A DNA stretch of 37,619 bases, taken from positions 1 through 37,619 of the forward strand of contig JAWXBI010000218.1 in NCBI GenBank assembly GCA_034439915.1, written 5' to 3'. Made by a program: the position numbers and the translations under genes. Below the pieces are notes generated by a model that saw nothing but the letters and a program-made list of their open reading frames with translations, ran no database searches and was not told the DNA's origin. This DNA is from JADJLQ01 sp034439915. Its GTDB lineage: Bacteria; Bacteroidota; Bacteroidia; Chitinophagales; Saprospiraceae. How positions within the stretch are numbered: the stretch's first letter is position 1; each line of letters opens with the position of its first letter. Shown here in pieces: positions 25,501 through 34,889 of this stretch.

Positions 25501-26976
25501 TTAGGCTAAGATTCCGGGTATGATTTTGCCCCCCGTATCGGTAAGGCGAAAAGGACGTCCTTGAAATGAATGAGTTAATTTTTCATGGTCGATGCCCATA
25601 CAATGGAGGAGGGTGGCATGCAAGTCGTTGATATGGACCTTGTCTTTTATGCCATAATACCCCAACTCATCGGTTTCTCCGTAAGCGATGCCTCCTTTGA
25701 TCCCTCCGCCGGCAGCCCAGATAGAAAAACATTCTGTATGGTGGTCCCGGCCTATCCAGGTCATTACCTTACCATCGCGATTTTCCCGCATGGGTGTTCG
25801 CCCAAATTCACCTCCCCATACTACCAGGGTTTCATCCAGCATTCCCCTTTGTTTGAGGTCTGTAAGCAGGGCTGACATAGACTGATCTACTTCTTTACAC
25901 CGGTCCTTGAATCCCATATTCAATGCTTCTTCCCGACCTGCACCGTGAGCATCCCAGCCCCAATGGAACAACTGGATAAACCGCACCCCGCGTTCAGCAA
26001 GCCTTCTTGCCAGTAAGGCATTATTGGCAAAAGTTGATTCCCCTGGAGATGTACCGTACAAAGCATGCATAGAAGCAGGTTCTTTGGTAATATCCATAGC
26101 TTCCGGCACAGAGACCTGCATGCGGAATGCAAGTTCGTATTGTTCTATCCGGGTCAGGGTTTCCGGATCTCCATAAGTATCCAGGGCTTCCTCGTTTATG
26201 GTGTTGATGGCTTCTATCAGTTTGCCCTTGAGGTTGCGATCCATTCCTTTTGGATCATTAAGGTACAATACCGGTTCACCTTCACTCCTGCATTGAACTC
26301 CCTGGTAAACACTGGGTAAAAAGCCACTTCCCCATACACTTTTACCTGCATCCGGTGTCTTGCCCCCGGAAACCAGGACAATAAATCCGGGAAGGTCCTG
26401 ATTTTCTGTTCCCAATCCATAAGTGATCCAGGAACCCATACTGGGCCTGCCCAGTCGGCCATGTCCGGTGTGCATAAAAAGCTGGGCCGGTGCGTGATTA
26501 AATTCATGGGTAAACATAGATTTGATCACACAGGCATCGTCTACATTTTTTGAAAAATGGGGCAAAAGTTCTGAGACATAGGTGCCAGATTGCCCATAAG
26601 GTTTAAAGCTATATTGTGGCCCCAGCATTTTTGGAACGCCCTGGATAAAAGCAAACCGTCGTCCTTCGAGGAGCGAACCGGGGCATTCCTGGCCGTCGAG
26701 TTTAGCTAACTCGGGTTTGTAATCAAATAACTCAAGCTGAGACGGGGCACCGGCCATATGCAGATAAATGACTCGTTTTGCCTTGGCAAATGCGGGTGGT
26801 AATTTGGTACTCAATGGGTTGATGCCTTGCAAAGGTTTTCCAGAATCGGAACAACCTATGAATGATCCCAGGGCTAAAGCACCAAGACCGGTACTGCATT
26901 TTTGTAAAAAATGACGCCGGGTCTGCATTTGCAGTTTTCGCACGTTCAATTCTTGTAATAATCGGAGCTCATCCAT
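25501..26976 (-). CDS. DUF1501 family protein, Tat-exported
   Basis: 491 aa. A twin-arginine signal, TRRHFLQ (19-25), is followed by a hydrophobic stretch and FIGC (Cys42), so it is possibly a Tat lipoprotein. The body matches DUF1501 (PF07394), which shares the alkaline phosphatase/sulfatase fold: VIYLHMAGAPSQLELFDYKP near the start, HTGHGRLGRPSMGSW, LVVWGGEFGRTP and GRDHHTECFS. Family members are nearly always encoded beside PSD1/DUF1549/DUF1553 genes, as here (4-bp gap). The reaction is not established. Met17 (26928) is an alternative start. Confidence 0.9.
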   Translation of the reverse strand: MDELRLLQELNVRKLQMQTRRHFLQKCSTGLGALALGSFIGCSDSGKPLQGINPLSTKLPPAFAKAKRVIYLHMAGAPSQLELFDYKPELAKLDGQECPGSLLEGRRFAFIQGVPKMLGPQYSFKPYGQSGTYVSELLPHFSKNVDDACVIKSMFTHEFNHAPAQLFMHTGHGRLGRPSMGSWITYGLGTENQDLPGFIVLVSGGKTPDAGKSVWGSGFLPSVYQGVQCRSEGEPVLYLNDPKGMDRNLKGKLIEAINTINEEALDTYGDPETLTRIEQYELAFRMQVSVPEAMDITKEPASMHALYGTSPGESTFANNALLARRLAERGVRFIQLFHWGWDAHGAGREEALNMGFKDRCKEVDQSMSALLTDLKQRGMLDETLVVWGGEFGRTPMRENRDGKVMTWIGRDHHTECFSIWAAGGGIKGGIAYGETDELGYYGIKDKVHINDLHATLLHCMGIDHEKLTHSFQGRPFRLTDTGGKIIPGILA

Positions 26977-26980
26977 GCTA

Positions 26981-29209
26981 TTAACTTTTGGTAATAAACT
27001 GGTCTAAATTAAATAGGGCATTCGCAATAACCATAAGCGGCGAAAATTCACTTGCCGGTTGCCTGGCAGCTTCATGGTAGAGTTCAGTGAGTGTCTGTAA
27101 GGTCTTGGGAGCAATGTCGCGTATCAATGCCCTTTTATAACCCCTAGAGATTTTTACTTCCAGGGTTCCTGGTTCATTTTCCATAAATGTTGCCAGGTGT
27201 CGGGCAGCCTCTACGTAAACCGGATCATTTAAAGTCACCAGGGCCTGGAGCGGGGTATTGGTGGTAATTCTTCTGCTGACACAATATTCCCGACTGGGGC
27301 TGTCAAAAGTGATGAATGAAGGGTAGGGGCTGGTCCTTCGGATATACGTATATAAGGCCCGCCGATGTCCATCTTCTCCTTTGTCAGTGACCCATTGTAA
27401 GTTGCTGTACACCGTTTTCCAAATTCCATCTGGCTGATAAGGCATGACACTGGGGCCATACATTTTATCCGATAATAAACCGGAGACCGCCAGGGCCTGG
27501 TCGCGAATAGCCTCAGCACTCAGCCTTGACCGGGGTGCCCGGGACAGCCAGCTATTTGATGGGTCTTTTTTTAGCTGGACATCCGACGCATTACTGGATT
27601 GACGGTAGGTTTCAGAAGTGACTATATATTTTATCAATGACTTGACCGACCATTGAAAATCATTTGAAAATTTCCAGGACAGATGGTCAAGAAGGGCCGG
27701 ATGAGAAGGCCGATTGCCTTGCGAACCGAAATCTTCCAGGGTAGCCACGAGGCCTTTATCAAATAACTGGGCCCAAAAACGATTTACCGTAACACGAGCG
27801 GTTAGTGGGTTGGAAGGGGATACCAGCCATTGTGCAAAAGCCAGCCGCGACACAGAATCTGGTTTGATCTGATTATTTAAGATAGCAGGAAGGGTGGGCC
27901 TTACCACCTCACCCGGTAACATAAAATTTCCCCGTTCAAATACCCGGGTCACCCTTTTTTGTTTTGCCGGTAGTTCAGTGAGGATAGGCAAACTGGCTGA
28001 AGGCAATTCATTTAAATCCGATTCCAACTGCTTAATCCTGGATTTGTTTTTTCCGGGATTCAGTCCCGAAATGAATTGAATTATAGAGTCAGCCCTCGAC
28101 TCGTCCAGAGGCTGATAAACTATAAGGGTGGGTGCCTGGTCATCCCGATCTGCATCTGCGGTATTGTTCAGAATGGCAAATGATTGATAATATTCTTCAT
28201 GTTTGATGGGATCATAAGGATGACTGTGGCATTGTACACAACCCATCGTTAATCCTTGCCACACTTCGTAGGACGTATTGACCCGATCGATGACTGCAGC
28301 GACCCTGAATTCTTCATTGTCCGTTCCACCCTCATCGTTATTCATCGTATTCCGGTGAAAGGCAGTGGCGATCAAATCAGCTGTTGAGGGATTGTCGATT
28401 AGATCACCGGCAAGTTGTTTAATAGTAAACTGGTCAAAGGGCATATCCTGATTAAAAGCCCGGATTACCCAATCCCGGTATTTCCACATATCGCGGTGTG
28501 CATCTTTTTCATAACCTCTGGTATCGGCATACCGGGCTAGATCCAGCCACATTCCGGTCCATTTTTCACCATAACCCGGAGCAGCTAATAGACGATCCAC
28601 GAGCTGTTCATAGTGGATCAGATCATTTTCAAAGGAATCTACCGTCTCCAGGGAGGGAGGGAGTCCGACCAGGTCCAGGTACAATCTCCTGATCAGGTCT
28701 GATTTTTCGGCTTGAGGATTTGCCTGTAAACTCCGGAGGTTTAATTCAGCCCTGATAAATCGATCTATGGGATGGGGGGATGACGGACTGGAGGGGATAG
28801 TCGGGTTATTAACAGGAAGGAAAGCCCAGTGTGTTTCCCAGTTGGCACCCTGATCAACCCATTTTTTAATCAATGCTATTTCATATCCGGAGAGGGCTTC
28901 CGCTTTTTGGGGCATTCTTTCTTCCGGGTCGTGGTGGAGGATCCGCTGCATGATCTTGCTGCTGTCTGCCTGACCCCTGATAATGGCCGGCTTGCCATCT
29001 TCCAAAGCGGTAAAAGGATCTTCCGGAAACAAAAAACTTAGGCCTGCTTTTTTCCTCACCCCACCGTGGCAGCTGATACATCGGTTATTGATGATAGGCC
29101 GGATATGTTCGTTATAACTAACTAAATCGGGTAAATTTTGGTGAGTTTTATCCGTAGCGGTGCAGCTTAAAAAAGCGCACAAAAGGAAGGAGGGACAATA
29201 CCATTTCAT
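26981..29209 (-). CDS. PSD1 / DUF1549 / DUF1553 cytochrome c lipoprotein
   Basis: 742 aa from the chosen ATG, giving the lipoprotein signal MKWYCPSFLLCAFLSC (Cys16). An upstream start at 29299 would bury this signal behind 30 polar residues. Residues ~28-125 are the planctomycete cytochrome c domain (PF07635) with CISCH (44-48) and RMPQKAEALS. DUF1549 follows (HPIDRFIRAEL; RYADTRGYEKDAHRD) and includes a second heme-like motif, CVQCHSHPYDP, conserved in that family. DUF1553 makes up the C-terminal third (RVTVNRFWAQLF, RSRLSAEAIRDQALA, VTLNDPVYVEAARHLA). It is the first gene of a tight three-gene operon. Such proteins are abundant in Planctomycetes and implicated in extracellular substrate oxidation, but biochemically undefined. 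Confidence 0.92.
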   Translation of the reverse strand: MKWYCPSFLLCAFLSCTATDKTHQNLPDLVSYNEHIRPIINNRCISCHGGVRKKAGLSFLFPEDPFTALEDGKPAIIRGQADSSKIMQRILHHDPEERMPQKAEALSGYEIALIKKWVDQGANWETHWAFLPVNNPTIPSSPSSPHPIDRFIRAELNLRSLQANPQAEKSDLIRRLYLDLVGLPPSLETVDSFENDLIHYEQLVDRLLAAPGYGEKWTGMWLDLARYADTRGYEKDAHRDMWKYRDWVIRAFNQDMPFDQFTIKQLAGDLIDNPSTADLIATAFHRNTMNNDEGGTDNEEFRVAAVIDRVNTSYEVWQGLTMGCVQCHSHPYDPIKHEEYYQSFAILNNTADADRDDQAPTLIVYQPLDESRADSIIQFISGLNPGKNKSRIKQLESDLNELPSASLPILTELPAKQKRVTRVFERGNFMLPGEVVRPTLPAILNNQIKPDSVSRLAFAQWLVSPSNPLTARVTVNRFWAQLFDKGLVATLEDFGSQGNRPSHPALLDHLSWKFSNDFQWSVKSLIKYIVTSETYRQSSNASDVQLKKDPSNSWLSRAPRSRLSAEAIRDQALAVSGLLSDKMYGPSVMPYQPDGIWKTVYSNLQWVTDKGEDGHRRALYTYIRRTSPYPSFITFDSPSREYCVSRRITTNTPLQALVTLNDPVYVEAARHLATFMENEPGTLEVKISRGYKRALIRDIAPKTLQTLTELYHEAARQPASEFSPLMVIANALFNLDQFITKS

Positions 29210-29388
29210 CTGCGCCTGAAGATACAAAATCGAATTATTTATATATTGATTGACGTCTGAAATGTATACCTGAGTCGATAAAATTTGAATTGGGTACAAC
29301 AGTACAACTCCTATAACCCCTGTATTTTAACATATATTTAATTATTCAGTAAAGTGTAAAGCCATGAATAATAACCCTTTTTTTTGAT

Positions 29389-29396
29389 TACTTTTG
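29389..29396 (+). promoter_or_regulatory. Bacteroidetes -7 promoter box (TACTTTTG) for the DUF2911 gene
   Basis: An exact TAnnTTTG match about 33 bases before the ATG at 29430, leaving a short A/T-rich leader. The divergent gap of 220 bp also serves the PSD1 operon on the other strand. No good -33 element was found at the usual spacing. Confidence 0.5.
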
Positions 29397-29429
29397 CGGC
29401 TTATTACTTAACTATAAATTTAAGCAAAA

Positions 29430-30284
29430 ATGAAAAGGACAATTCTGTTGTTTCTTAGTGTAGCGTTAATGTTTACCGCATTAAACGCTCAAATACGGAC
29501 CCCACAAGCCAGCCCGACTGCTAAACTCGAACAATCCGTGGGATTGTCTACGATCACAGTGGAATACAGCAGGCCAAGTGCAAAAGGACGAAAAATATTT
29601 GGTGACCTGGTACCTACTGGTAAATATTGGAGAACCGGCGCTAATGCTGGTACTAAACTTACCTTCAGTGATGATGTAAAAATTTCCGGAAAAGAAGTAA
29701 AAAAAGGTAAGTATGCCTTTTTTACAATTCCTGGTGAAATGGAATGGACCTTGATTCTTTACAAAAATGCTGATTTGAATGTTCCCGGTGGCGACGATTA
29801 TAAAATGACGGATGAAACCCTTCGTTTTACGGCCAAACCAACTAAAACTTCTAATCCCGTTGAAACGTTTACCATTGATTTTGAAAACATTAAAGATGGC
29901 GGAGCAGACTTGTTCCTGAAATGGGAAAACACAAAAGTTGCTTTTAATATCGATGTCAACACCGATGCCAAAGTAGTTGCCAGCATTACTTCAGTCATGG
30001 CCGGCCCTTCTGGTGGTGATTATATGGCTGCTGCAAACTATTATATGAACAGCGGTAAAGACATGAATAAAGCAGTAGAATGGGCAGCCAAAGGTGTAAG
30101 CTTGGGTGCAAACCAATTCTGGAACTTAAGAGCATACAGTTTAATCCTGGCTAAAGCCGGTAAAACCAGTGAAGCAATCACTGCTGCCAAAGAATCCCTG
30201 GTTAAAGCTAAGGAAGCAAAAAATGATGATTACATCAAAATGAATGAAAAATCAATTGCTGACTGGACAGCCATGAAAAAATAA
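29430..30284 (+). CDS. DUF2911 domain-containing exported protein
   Basis: 284 aa with a signal peptide ending LMFTALNAQ. Residues ~22-165 match DUF2911 (PF11138): TPQASPTAKLEQSVGLSTI, VEYSRPSAKGRKIFGDLVP, YWRTGANAGTKL and a beta-rich remainder. The C-terminal ~100 residues are helical and TPR-like (ANYYMNSGKDMNKAVEWA, LAKAGKTSEAITAA). The family is common in Bacteroidetes and has no known function. It is a single gene with its own -7 box and a strong terminator. Confidence 0.9.
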   Translation: MKRTILLFLSVALMFTALNAQIRTPQASPTAKLEQSVGLSTITVEYSRPSAKGRKIFGDLVPTGKYWRTGANAGTKLTFSDDVKISGKEVKKGKYAFFTIPGEMEWTLILYKNADLNVPGGDDYKMTDETLRFTAKPTKTSNPVETFTIDFENIKDGGADLFLKWENTKVAFNIDVNTDAKVVASITSVMAGPSGGDYMAAANYYMNSGKDMNKAVEWAAKGVSLGANQFWNLRAYSLILAKAGKTSEAITAAKESLVKAKEAKNDDYIKMNEKSIADWTAMKK

Positions 30285-30309
30285 GAGTTAGGTAACTCAA
30301 CCAATTTTA

Positions 30310-30342
30310 AAAAGGCTGATGTCGTCATGATGTCAGCCTTTT
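30310..30342. terminator. Bidirectional rho-independent terminator
   Basis: AAAAGGCTGA (30310-30319) pairs perfectly with TCAGCCTTTT (30333-30342), and wobble pairs extend the stem inward. T-rich tracts follow in both directions (GCTTTTTAT on the plus strand; TTAAAATT on the minus strand). It lies between the convergent DUF2911 and sigma-factor genes. Confidence 0.85.
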
Positions 30343-30371
30343 GCTTTTTATCCTTTCCCTTAATTCACGGC

Positions 30372-30869
30372 TTACGGGAAATAATGACGCAGTTTTTTAA
30401 TACCCCGGATGATCCTGGTTTTTACAGTACCCAATGGAATGTTGATATAATCTGCTATTTCCTGATTCGTGAATCCTCTGAAATAAGCCAGGTCGATCAC
30501 TTCACGTTCGCAATTTTCCAGGGAATCTGCCAGGGAAATCAGGCCTATAGCCTCTGAAGAAGCAGTTGAATAGCAGAGGTCGAAATCATTCCATCCGTTG
30601 GTTGGTTTGGTTTTTAACTTGCGTAAATGGTCCAGACAGGGGTAAATACAAACTCTTGTTGACCAGGTCAGAAATGAACTTTTATTGGGATCAAATAAAT
30701 GTTGTTTGCTCCAGATGCGGATCAGGGTATCCTGGACCAGATCATCAAAAGATTGTAAGCCAGGAAACTGCTTCCGGATCAACGTTTTAAAAAATTCAAA
30801 GTTTCCTCCAAACCCTCTATCCACTAGCAGATCGCGTGATAATGATCGTTCGGTTGATTGATTTTCCAT
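30372..30869 (-). CDS. ECF-type RNA polymerase sigma factor
   Basis: 165 aa. Region 2 spans ~20-87 with FDDLVQDTLIRIW (41-53) and FLTWSTRVCIYPCLDHLRK (66-84), the -10-binding part. Region 4 spans ~112-162 with the helix-turn-helix FTNQEIADYINIPLGTVKTR. This is the two-domain ECF architecture at normal length. Cys74 and Cys78 in helix 2.4 are unusual. No anti-sigma gene is next to it. It is divergent from the DUF4331 pair across a 168-bp gap with a direct repeat, so it may regulate that operon or itself (inference). Confidence 0.88.
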   Translation of the reverse strand: MENQSTERSLSRDLLVDRGFGGNFEFFKTLIRKQFPGLQSFDDLVQDTLIRIWSKQHLFDPNKSSFLTWSTRVCIYPCLDHLRKLKTKPTNGWNDFDLCYSTASSEAIGLISLADSLENCEREVIDLAYFRGFTNQEIADYINIPLGTVKTRIIRGIKKLRHYFP

Positions 30870-30913
30870 GGCAGAATGATTTTAATCGATTTATGACACC
30901 AAGATGAGGTCGA

Positions 30914-30958
30914 TGTTTGGTCAACGGTGTATCCACTTCATGTCCATTGTTTGGTCAA
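30914..30958. promoter_or_regulatory. Direct repeat TGTTTGGTCAA in the sigma/DUF4331 divergent gap
   Basis: The 11-base sequence occurs exactly at 30914-30924 and 30948-30958, 34 bp apart, about three helical turns. It is the only clear repeated signal in the 168-bp region between the ECF sigma gene and the first DUF4331 gene. It may be a regulator site or duplicated promoter element. A functional role is inferred from position only. Confidence 0.4.
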
Positions 30959-31037
30959 ATAAATTAAAACACATTTTAACTAAAATCCCAAATCCAAGAA
31001 AGGTACCTATCCGTATATAGTTAAAATATTGTTACAT

Positions 31038-32783
31038 ATGATATTCAAAACCAATACTCCCGTTCTGATCAAAAGCCGCACCCAGGTGTTGGCCTTTGTA
31101 CTCTGGATCAGTATGATGGTGGTCGCACATGCAAGCAGTCATCGTGAGGCCCCATTGATAGCCAATGATCCATTGGCAGATAATACTGATTTGTATGCTT
31201 TTCGAAGCCCTGACAACCCCAACACCATCACCATCATTGCCAATTATATTCCGGCAGAATTACCTTATGGAGGTCCCAACTATTACACCTTTGGGGAAAA
31301 TATCCGCTATGAGATCCATATTGATAATGATGCGAGCAAACCCGGTGATGAAATTGTTTACCGTTTTGTATTTACCAGGATCAATGAAGACCCAACGACG
31401 TTCTTCAATATCCGCCTTGGAAAACAGAACATAAAAACTACGTATACTCTTAGCCGTTCCATTGATGGTGGTAAAACGTTTGTAGATGTAGTCACGAATG
31501 GATTGGTGCCTCCGCCATTTATTGGCCCCCGGTCTATCAATTCAGCAGTTGGTTTGAACACCGATTATGATCAACTGATCAATGGTGCCATCACAACGGC
31601 AAGTACCGGCGAGAAAGTATTTTGTGGTCCGGCCGATGATCCTTTTTATGTCGATCTCGGTGGCATTTTTGATTTGGGCAATTCCCCCCGGCAGGATAAA
31701 AAAAACCGGGATGGGTTGGCAAGGTATAATGTACATAGTATAGTTATCCAGATCCCGATTGCTACACTTAGGAAAATCGGGGCCGATTCTACACCGACTT
31801 CCATTTTAGATCCCAACTATGTCATCGGAGTATGGGCTTCTTCCAGCAGAAGATCTATACGCACCCTAAATTCAAACGGAGCAGCTCCGGAGGTCAGCGG
31901 TGATTGGGTGCAGGTTTCCAGGTTGGGTATGCCCCTGACTAATGAAGCCATCATTCCTATAAAAGATAAAGATTATTGGAACAGTATCACGCCTTATGAA
32001 GACCTGACCGATACCCGAATGGATGAATATTTTTACAATCCTGAGCTCTCCCTGTATATGGATGATGCTCAGTTTGGTGGTGCTGTACCCAGTTTTAGTC
32101 CTCTGAGGATTCAGCGCAACAGTCTCCAGGCGTATGATTTTGGAAACGGCAAGAATGGCCTGTTTGGTCTGAAAGGGAATCCTGCTTTAGCGGGCACTGC
32201 CCTGGATGATGCCGTATTCGGTACCTTATTGTTACCTGGTGCCGGTAAACCGAGGTCAGTAGACTTATGGCCTATATTCCATACCGGAGTACCTAATGTA
32301 ATCCCGTATCAACTGGCTACCGGTAAAAACGGTAACCCCTTAGCTGCTGGTAAACCATTTATCAATAATTTCCTACCCAATGGTGGTGATATGTTGAGGT
32401 TAAATATGTCCACTCCAGTGACTCCTCGTAATGATCCTAAATTCAGTTCTATGGGTATCATTGCAGCCGCAGTTGCCGGGCTGACCGACACCGCTTACAA
32501 TAAATCCACAGCTATACAATCTATTCCCAATATGGATGGTTTCCCCAATGGAAGACGTCTTGAAGATGATGTCACCCGCATCGAATTACAAGCTGTCGCA
32601 GGTGTTGCTTTGGCGGCAATCGGACTTTGGTATGACGATTATACCGCCGGTGGCGCCAATCCCGTAACCACCAAATTGGTCAATGTCCTGACTTATTCCA
32701 CCGGAGTAGAAAAAAATGACAAACCGTTTAAAGATGTATTTCCTTATGTGGCCAGACCATGGAGTGGAACGGAAGTTCAATAA
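31038..32783 (+). CDS. DUF4331 family exported protein (copy 1)
   Basis: 581 aa from the ATG at 31038; a TTG three codons earlier (31029) is less likely. A signal peptide (VLAFVLWISMMVVAHA) precedes SSHREAPLIANDPLADNTD, the hallmark start of DUF4331 (PF14224). Further family landmarks are YEIHIDND, DDPFYVDLGGIFDLG, DPNYVIGVWASSSR and FPNGRRLEDDVTRIEL. It ends about nine residues after the FPYVARPW block, with no T9SS sorting domain. A second copy follows 35 bp downstream. No function is known for the family; the many acidic and Asn residues hint at cation binding (weak inference). Confidence 0.9.
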   Translation: MIFKTNTPVLIKSRTQVLAFVLWISMMVVAHASSHREAPLIANDPLADNTDLYAFRSPDNPNTITIIANYIPAELPYGGPNYYTFGENIRYEIHIDNDASKPGDEIVYRFVFTRINEDPTTFFNIRLGKQNIKTTYTLSRSIDGGKTFVDVVTNGLVPPPFIGPRSINSAVGLNTDYDQLINGAITTASTGEKVFCGPADDPFYVDLGGIFDLGNSPRQDKKNRDGLARYNVHSIVIQIPIATLRKIGADSTPTSILDPNYVIGVWASSSRRSIRTLNSNGAAPEVSGDWVQVSRLGMPLTNEAIIPIKDKDYWNSITPYEDLTDTRMDEYFYNPELSLYMDDAQFGGAVPSFSPLRIQRNSLQAYDFGNGKNGLFGLKGNPALAGTALDDAVFGTLLLPGAGKPRSVDLWPIFHTGVPNVIPYQLATGKNGNPLAAGKPFINNFLPNGGDMLRLNMSTPVTPRNDPKFSSMGIIAAAVAGLTDTAYNKSTAIQSIPNMDGFPNGRRLEDDVTRIELQAVAGVALAAIGLWYDDYTAGGANPVTTKLVNVLTYSTGVEKNDKPFKDVFPYVARPWSGTEVQ

Positions 32784-32818
32784 TCCAATTGACTAATTAC
32801 TTAAATGAAAAAATTATC

Positions 32819-34861
32819 ATGAATAAATATATAATTCTAATTTTTGCCCTGTTTCTGGGAATCAATGCATATGCCTCTTCCCACCGGGAAGCGCCCATGA
32901 TAGCTAATGATCCCCTGGCAGACAATGTGGATCTTTATGCATTCCGGTCGGCAGGCAATACGGTGACTTTTATTGCCACCTATGTGCCCGGTCAACTACC
33001 ACACGGCGGCCCCAATTATTACAACTTCGGACCCAACATCCGGTATGAAATTCATATCGATAACAATACCAATACCGCGGGGGACGATATCATATACCGG
33101 TTTACTTTTTTCAGGATCGATGAAGACCCCAGCACCTTTTTTAATATCCGATTGGGTAAACAAAACCTGAGGATGTATTACAATCTGCAACGAAGTGATA
33201 ACGGAGGCAAGAGCTTTGTTACTATATTGGCAAGTGCTTCCGTAGCACCTCCCAATATCGGTGCCAGGTCCATTAGCTCTCCAGTTGGCCTCAATACTAC
33301 TTATCCGGCCCTGGTCAACCAGGCTACCCGCTACACCCACACGGGCGAAACCGTATTTGTCGGGCCATCAGACGATCCGTTTTTTGTTGATCTGGGAGGT
33401 ATTTTCGATCTCGGTGATGCGCCCAGACAAGATGGTAAATCCATTGACAATCTTGCCTGTAAAAACGTAAGTGCCATCGCGATTCAGGTACCTATTGGTT
33501 ATTTACTCAATAACAAGGCTGCACGTACCCCGTCTACTATTCTCGATCCCAATTATGTGATCGGTGTATGGGCCAGTGCCAGCCGCCGTAAAATATCTAC
33601 CCTGTCTGCAGGAAAAGAAACACATTCAGGTGATTGGGTGCAGGTTTCCAGGTTAGGTATGCCTTTGACTAATGAAGCCGTGATTCCTATCGGACATAAA
33701 GATTATTGGAATTCCATTACACCTTACCAGGAAATAAGCGACACCTTGCTGGACAATTATTTCTATAACCCGGAGCTGGCCTTGTATATGGATGACAGTC
33801 TGTTTGGAGGTGCAGTGCCTGCATTTTCTCAATTGCGAATTCAACGAAACAGCCTTGGAGCTTATGATTTTGGGAATGGCAATGATGGTTTGTTTGGTTT
33901 AAAGGGTAATGCAGCCCTGGCCGGAACAGCCCTGGACGATGCAGTATTTGGTACGTTATTGTTGCCAGGTCCCGGTAAACCCAGATCAGTAGACCTTTGG
34001 CCTGTTTTTCATACGGGAGTACCTAATGTAATCCCTTATCAACTAGCCACGGGGAAAAATGGCAATCCCCTCGCTGCCGGTAAACCATTTATAAATAATT
34101 TTTTACCCAATGGAGGAGATATGCTACGGCTTAATATGGCGGTTCCTATGACAGACCGTAAATCACCGGAATTCAGTTCTTTGGGATTATTAGCAGCTGC
34201 TGTCTCCGGTCTGACTGATCCAAAATACAACAGCAATTCCAACCTTGAATTTATCCCCAATATGGATGGTTTCCCAAATGGGCGTAGGCTGGAAGACGAC
34301 GTCACCAGGATTGAACTGATGGCTGTTTCCGGAATAGTGCTTGCTGCGATCGGCTTATGGTATGATGATTTTGTAGCCGGTGCCAGTCCGGTGACTACCA
34401 AACTGGTCAATGTATTGTCCTATAAGACCGGTGTTGAAGCCAATGATGCATCCTTCAGGGCAGGGTTCCCCTATGTGGCGATGCCCTGGGCTGGCGATGG
34501 TCCCTGCGGTGGAGTGTTGGCAGACAGTGCTTCATCTGGGGTAGCCATGGCTTCCTTCCTCGGTTTTAGCCCTGTTTCGGTACAATCTGCGAAAAAAATG
34601 TTTACTGCAGCCAATTTCCCAAATCCATTTGTCAACCAGACTGAGATCCAGGTAGAGGTGGAAAAAGCAGGTAACTATACGATTCAAGTATATGATATTA
34701 CCGGCAGGGTAATCAACGATTTGTTTTCCGGGCCATTGAGCCAGGGTATGCATACCTACCAGTGGAACAAAGCTGCTGTCGTGGCACCGGGACAATATTT
34801 TATGCGAGTATCCAACCTGGATGATAAAACCTTCCAGGTAATAAAAATGAGTAAACAATAA
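32819..34861 (+). CDS. DUF4331 family protein with T9SS sorting domain (copy 2)
   Basis: 680 aa from the ATG at 32819, chosen because it begins the signal peptide MNKYIILIFALFLGINAYA. An upstream ATG at 32759 lies inside the previous gene. Residues ~20-580 align along their whole length with copy 1, sharing long identical blocks such as KPFINNFLPNGGDMLRLNM. The extra ~100 residues hold a linker and a type A T9SS sorting domain: NFPNPFVNQTEIQV, VYDITGRVIND, GQYFMRV and QVIKMSK. So this copy should be secreted by T9SS, while copy 1 should stay in the periplasm. Confidence 0.92.
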   Translation: MNKYIILIFALFLGINAYASSHREAPMIANDPLADNVDLYAFRSAGNTVTFIATYVPGQLPHGGPNYYNFGPNIRYEIHIDNNTNTAGDDIIYRFTFFRIDEDPSTFFNIRLGKQNLRMYYNLQRSDNGGKSFVTILASASVAPPNIGARSISSPVGLNTTYPALVNQATRYTHTGETVFVGPSDDPFFVDLGGIFDLGDAPRQDGKSIDNLACKNVSAIAIQVPIGYLLNNKAARTPSTILDPNYVIGVWASASRRKISTLSAGKETHSGDWVQVSRLGMPLTNEAVIPIGHKDYWNSITPYQEISDTLLDNYFYNPELALYMDDSLFGGAVPAFSQLRIQRNSLGAYDFGNGNDGLFGLKGNAALAGTALDDAVFGTLLLPGPGKPRSVDLWPVFHTGVPNVIPYQLATGKNGNPLAAGKPFINNFLPNGGDMLRLNMAVPMTDRKSPEFSSLGLLAAAVSGLTDPKYNSNSNLEFIPNMDGFPNGRRLEDDVTRIELMAVSGIVLAAIGLWYDDFVAGASPVTTKLVNVLSYKTGVEANDASFRAGFPYVAMPWAGDGPCGGVLADSASSGVAMASFLGFSPVSVQSAKKMFTAANFPNPFVNQTEIQVEVEKAGNYTIQVYDITGRVINDLFSGPLSQGMHTYQWNKAAVVAPGQYFMRVSNLDDKTFQVIKMSKQ

Positions 34862-34889
34862 TCCTATTTACTTCAAAATTTTTAAGTCT

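Noticed and set aside
31038..34861. Assembly duplication of the DUF4331 gene
   Set aside because: The copies differ throughout at DNA and protein level, have different signal peptides, and only one carries the T9SS tail.
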